Source: JAXDAY01 sp034679345
GTDB taxonomy: Bacteria; Eisenbacteria; RBG-16-71-46; CAIMUX01; VGJL01
Assembly (NCBI GenBank): GCA_034679345.1
Contig: JAXDAY010000010.1
Span: 1 to 64,000 of the forward strand
DNA: 64,000 bases
Direction of reading: 5' to 3'
A model generated the notes under the pieces. It was not told the DNA's origin and made no database searches. It worked only from the letters and a program-made list of their open reading frames with translations. How positions within the stretch are numbered: the stretch's first letter is position 1; each line of letters starts with the position of its first letter. Shown here one piece after another: positions 63,750-64,000 of this stretch. Made by a program: the position numbers and the translations under genes.

Positions 63750-64000
63750 GCGAGTCGCGGAGGAGATGGGAGGAATCGGCGGCGAAGCGCAAGGACCGCA
63801 AGGAGCGATTTCGCGCATCCTCCATCGGGATCGGATCGCTCTACACGCCCGATGATCTGCCGGGCTTCGTCCACGACCGCGACCTGGGCTATCCCGGCTT
63901 CTACCCGTTCGTCCGCGGCGTGCAGCCGTCGATGTACCGGGGCCGCCTCTGGACGATGCGCCAGTACGCGGGCTTCGGCTCCGCGGATGAGACGAACCGC
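63746..64000 (+). CDS. Methylmalonyl-CoA mutase large subunit, N-terminal fragment cut by window edge
   Basis: This reading frame runs off the window end, giving 85 codons. It contains LYTPDDLPGFVHDRDLGYPG, then FYPFVRGVQPSMYRGRLWTM and RQYAGFGSADETNR, the highly conserved N-terminus of the coenzyme-B12-dependent mutase that isomerises methylmalonyl-CoA and succinyl-CoA. The ATG at 63746 overlaps the carrier stop as ATGA, so carboxylase and mutase are made together. A related isobutyryl-CoA mutase cannot be excluded from the fragment. Confidence 0.9.
   Translation, partial: MSESRRRWEESAAKRKDRKERFRASSIGIGSLYTPDDLPGFVHDRDLGYPGFYPFVRGVQPSMYRGRLWTMRQYAGFGSADETNR

Overview
The window is a GC-rich, densely packed bacterial chromosome segment with no insertion sequence, phage gene, CRISPR array or rRNA. 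The organism looks like a diderm that makes a meso-diaminopimelate peptidoglycan: MurE carries a DNPR motif, and there is a PorV/OmpA-type outer-membrane protein. Several secreted proteins end in FlgD/T9SS-like Ig modules, and one has a dockerin followed by a PPPAAPFGACGPDPT-type tail. Together these suggest an uncultured FCB-group or Candidatus Eisenbacteria-like lineage; that placement is inference, not a search result.

Positions 1-16,641 (minus strand) hold an almost complete dcw cluster. In transcription order it is mraZ, a STAS-domain gene, rsmH, ftsL, ftsI (PASTA), murE, murF, mraY, murD, ftsW, murG, murC, ftsQ, ftsA and ftsZ, the last cut by the window edge. A good sigma-70-like promoter with an overlapping inverted repeat precedes mraZ. 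A 13-bp inverted repeat that could close a structured RNA lies just ahead of rsmH. murB and ddl are absent.

Positions 16,842-30,442 (minus) form one tightly coupled ten-gene operon for surface glycan synthesis: a methyltransferase, a GT4, a DUF2723/TPR membrane protein, an epimerase, a GT2, a UDP-glucuronate decarboxylase-like enzyme, a DPM-like GT, a GT2 fused to a degenerate phosphoglycosyltransferase, a secreted beta-propeller protein and a last GT. Positions 30,552-34,867 (minus) hold the riboflavin operon (small membrane protein, ribD, ribE, ribBA, ribH, nusB) with a clear promoter and no recognisable FMN riboswitch.

Positions 35,087-53,372 (minus) are the accessory, surface-oriented part: a PorV-like barrel fused to thrombospondin type 3 repeats and an OmpA domain, a single 13-kb gene for a secreted Ig-like repeat protein of 4,349 residues, and a secreted CARDB/cohesin-like/dockerin protein. 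Two intergenic stretches here contain inverted repeats and possible structured leaders.

Positions 53,708-59,966 (minus) hold tRNA-Lys, purA, clpX, clpP (the catalytic Asp position is Asn), tig, tRNA-Leu, an enoyl-CoA hydratase and a hotdog thioesterase. Positions 60,126-64,000 (plus) hold a propionyl-CoA-carboxylase-type module (carboxyltransferase, biotin carboxylase, separate biotin carrier) coupled to the start of a methylmalonyl-CoA mutase gene. Thirteen gene junctions use 4-base NTGA stop/start overlaps, so translational coupling is the rule.
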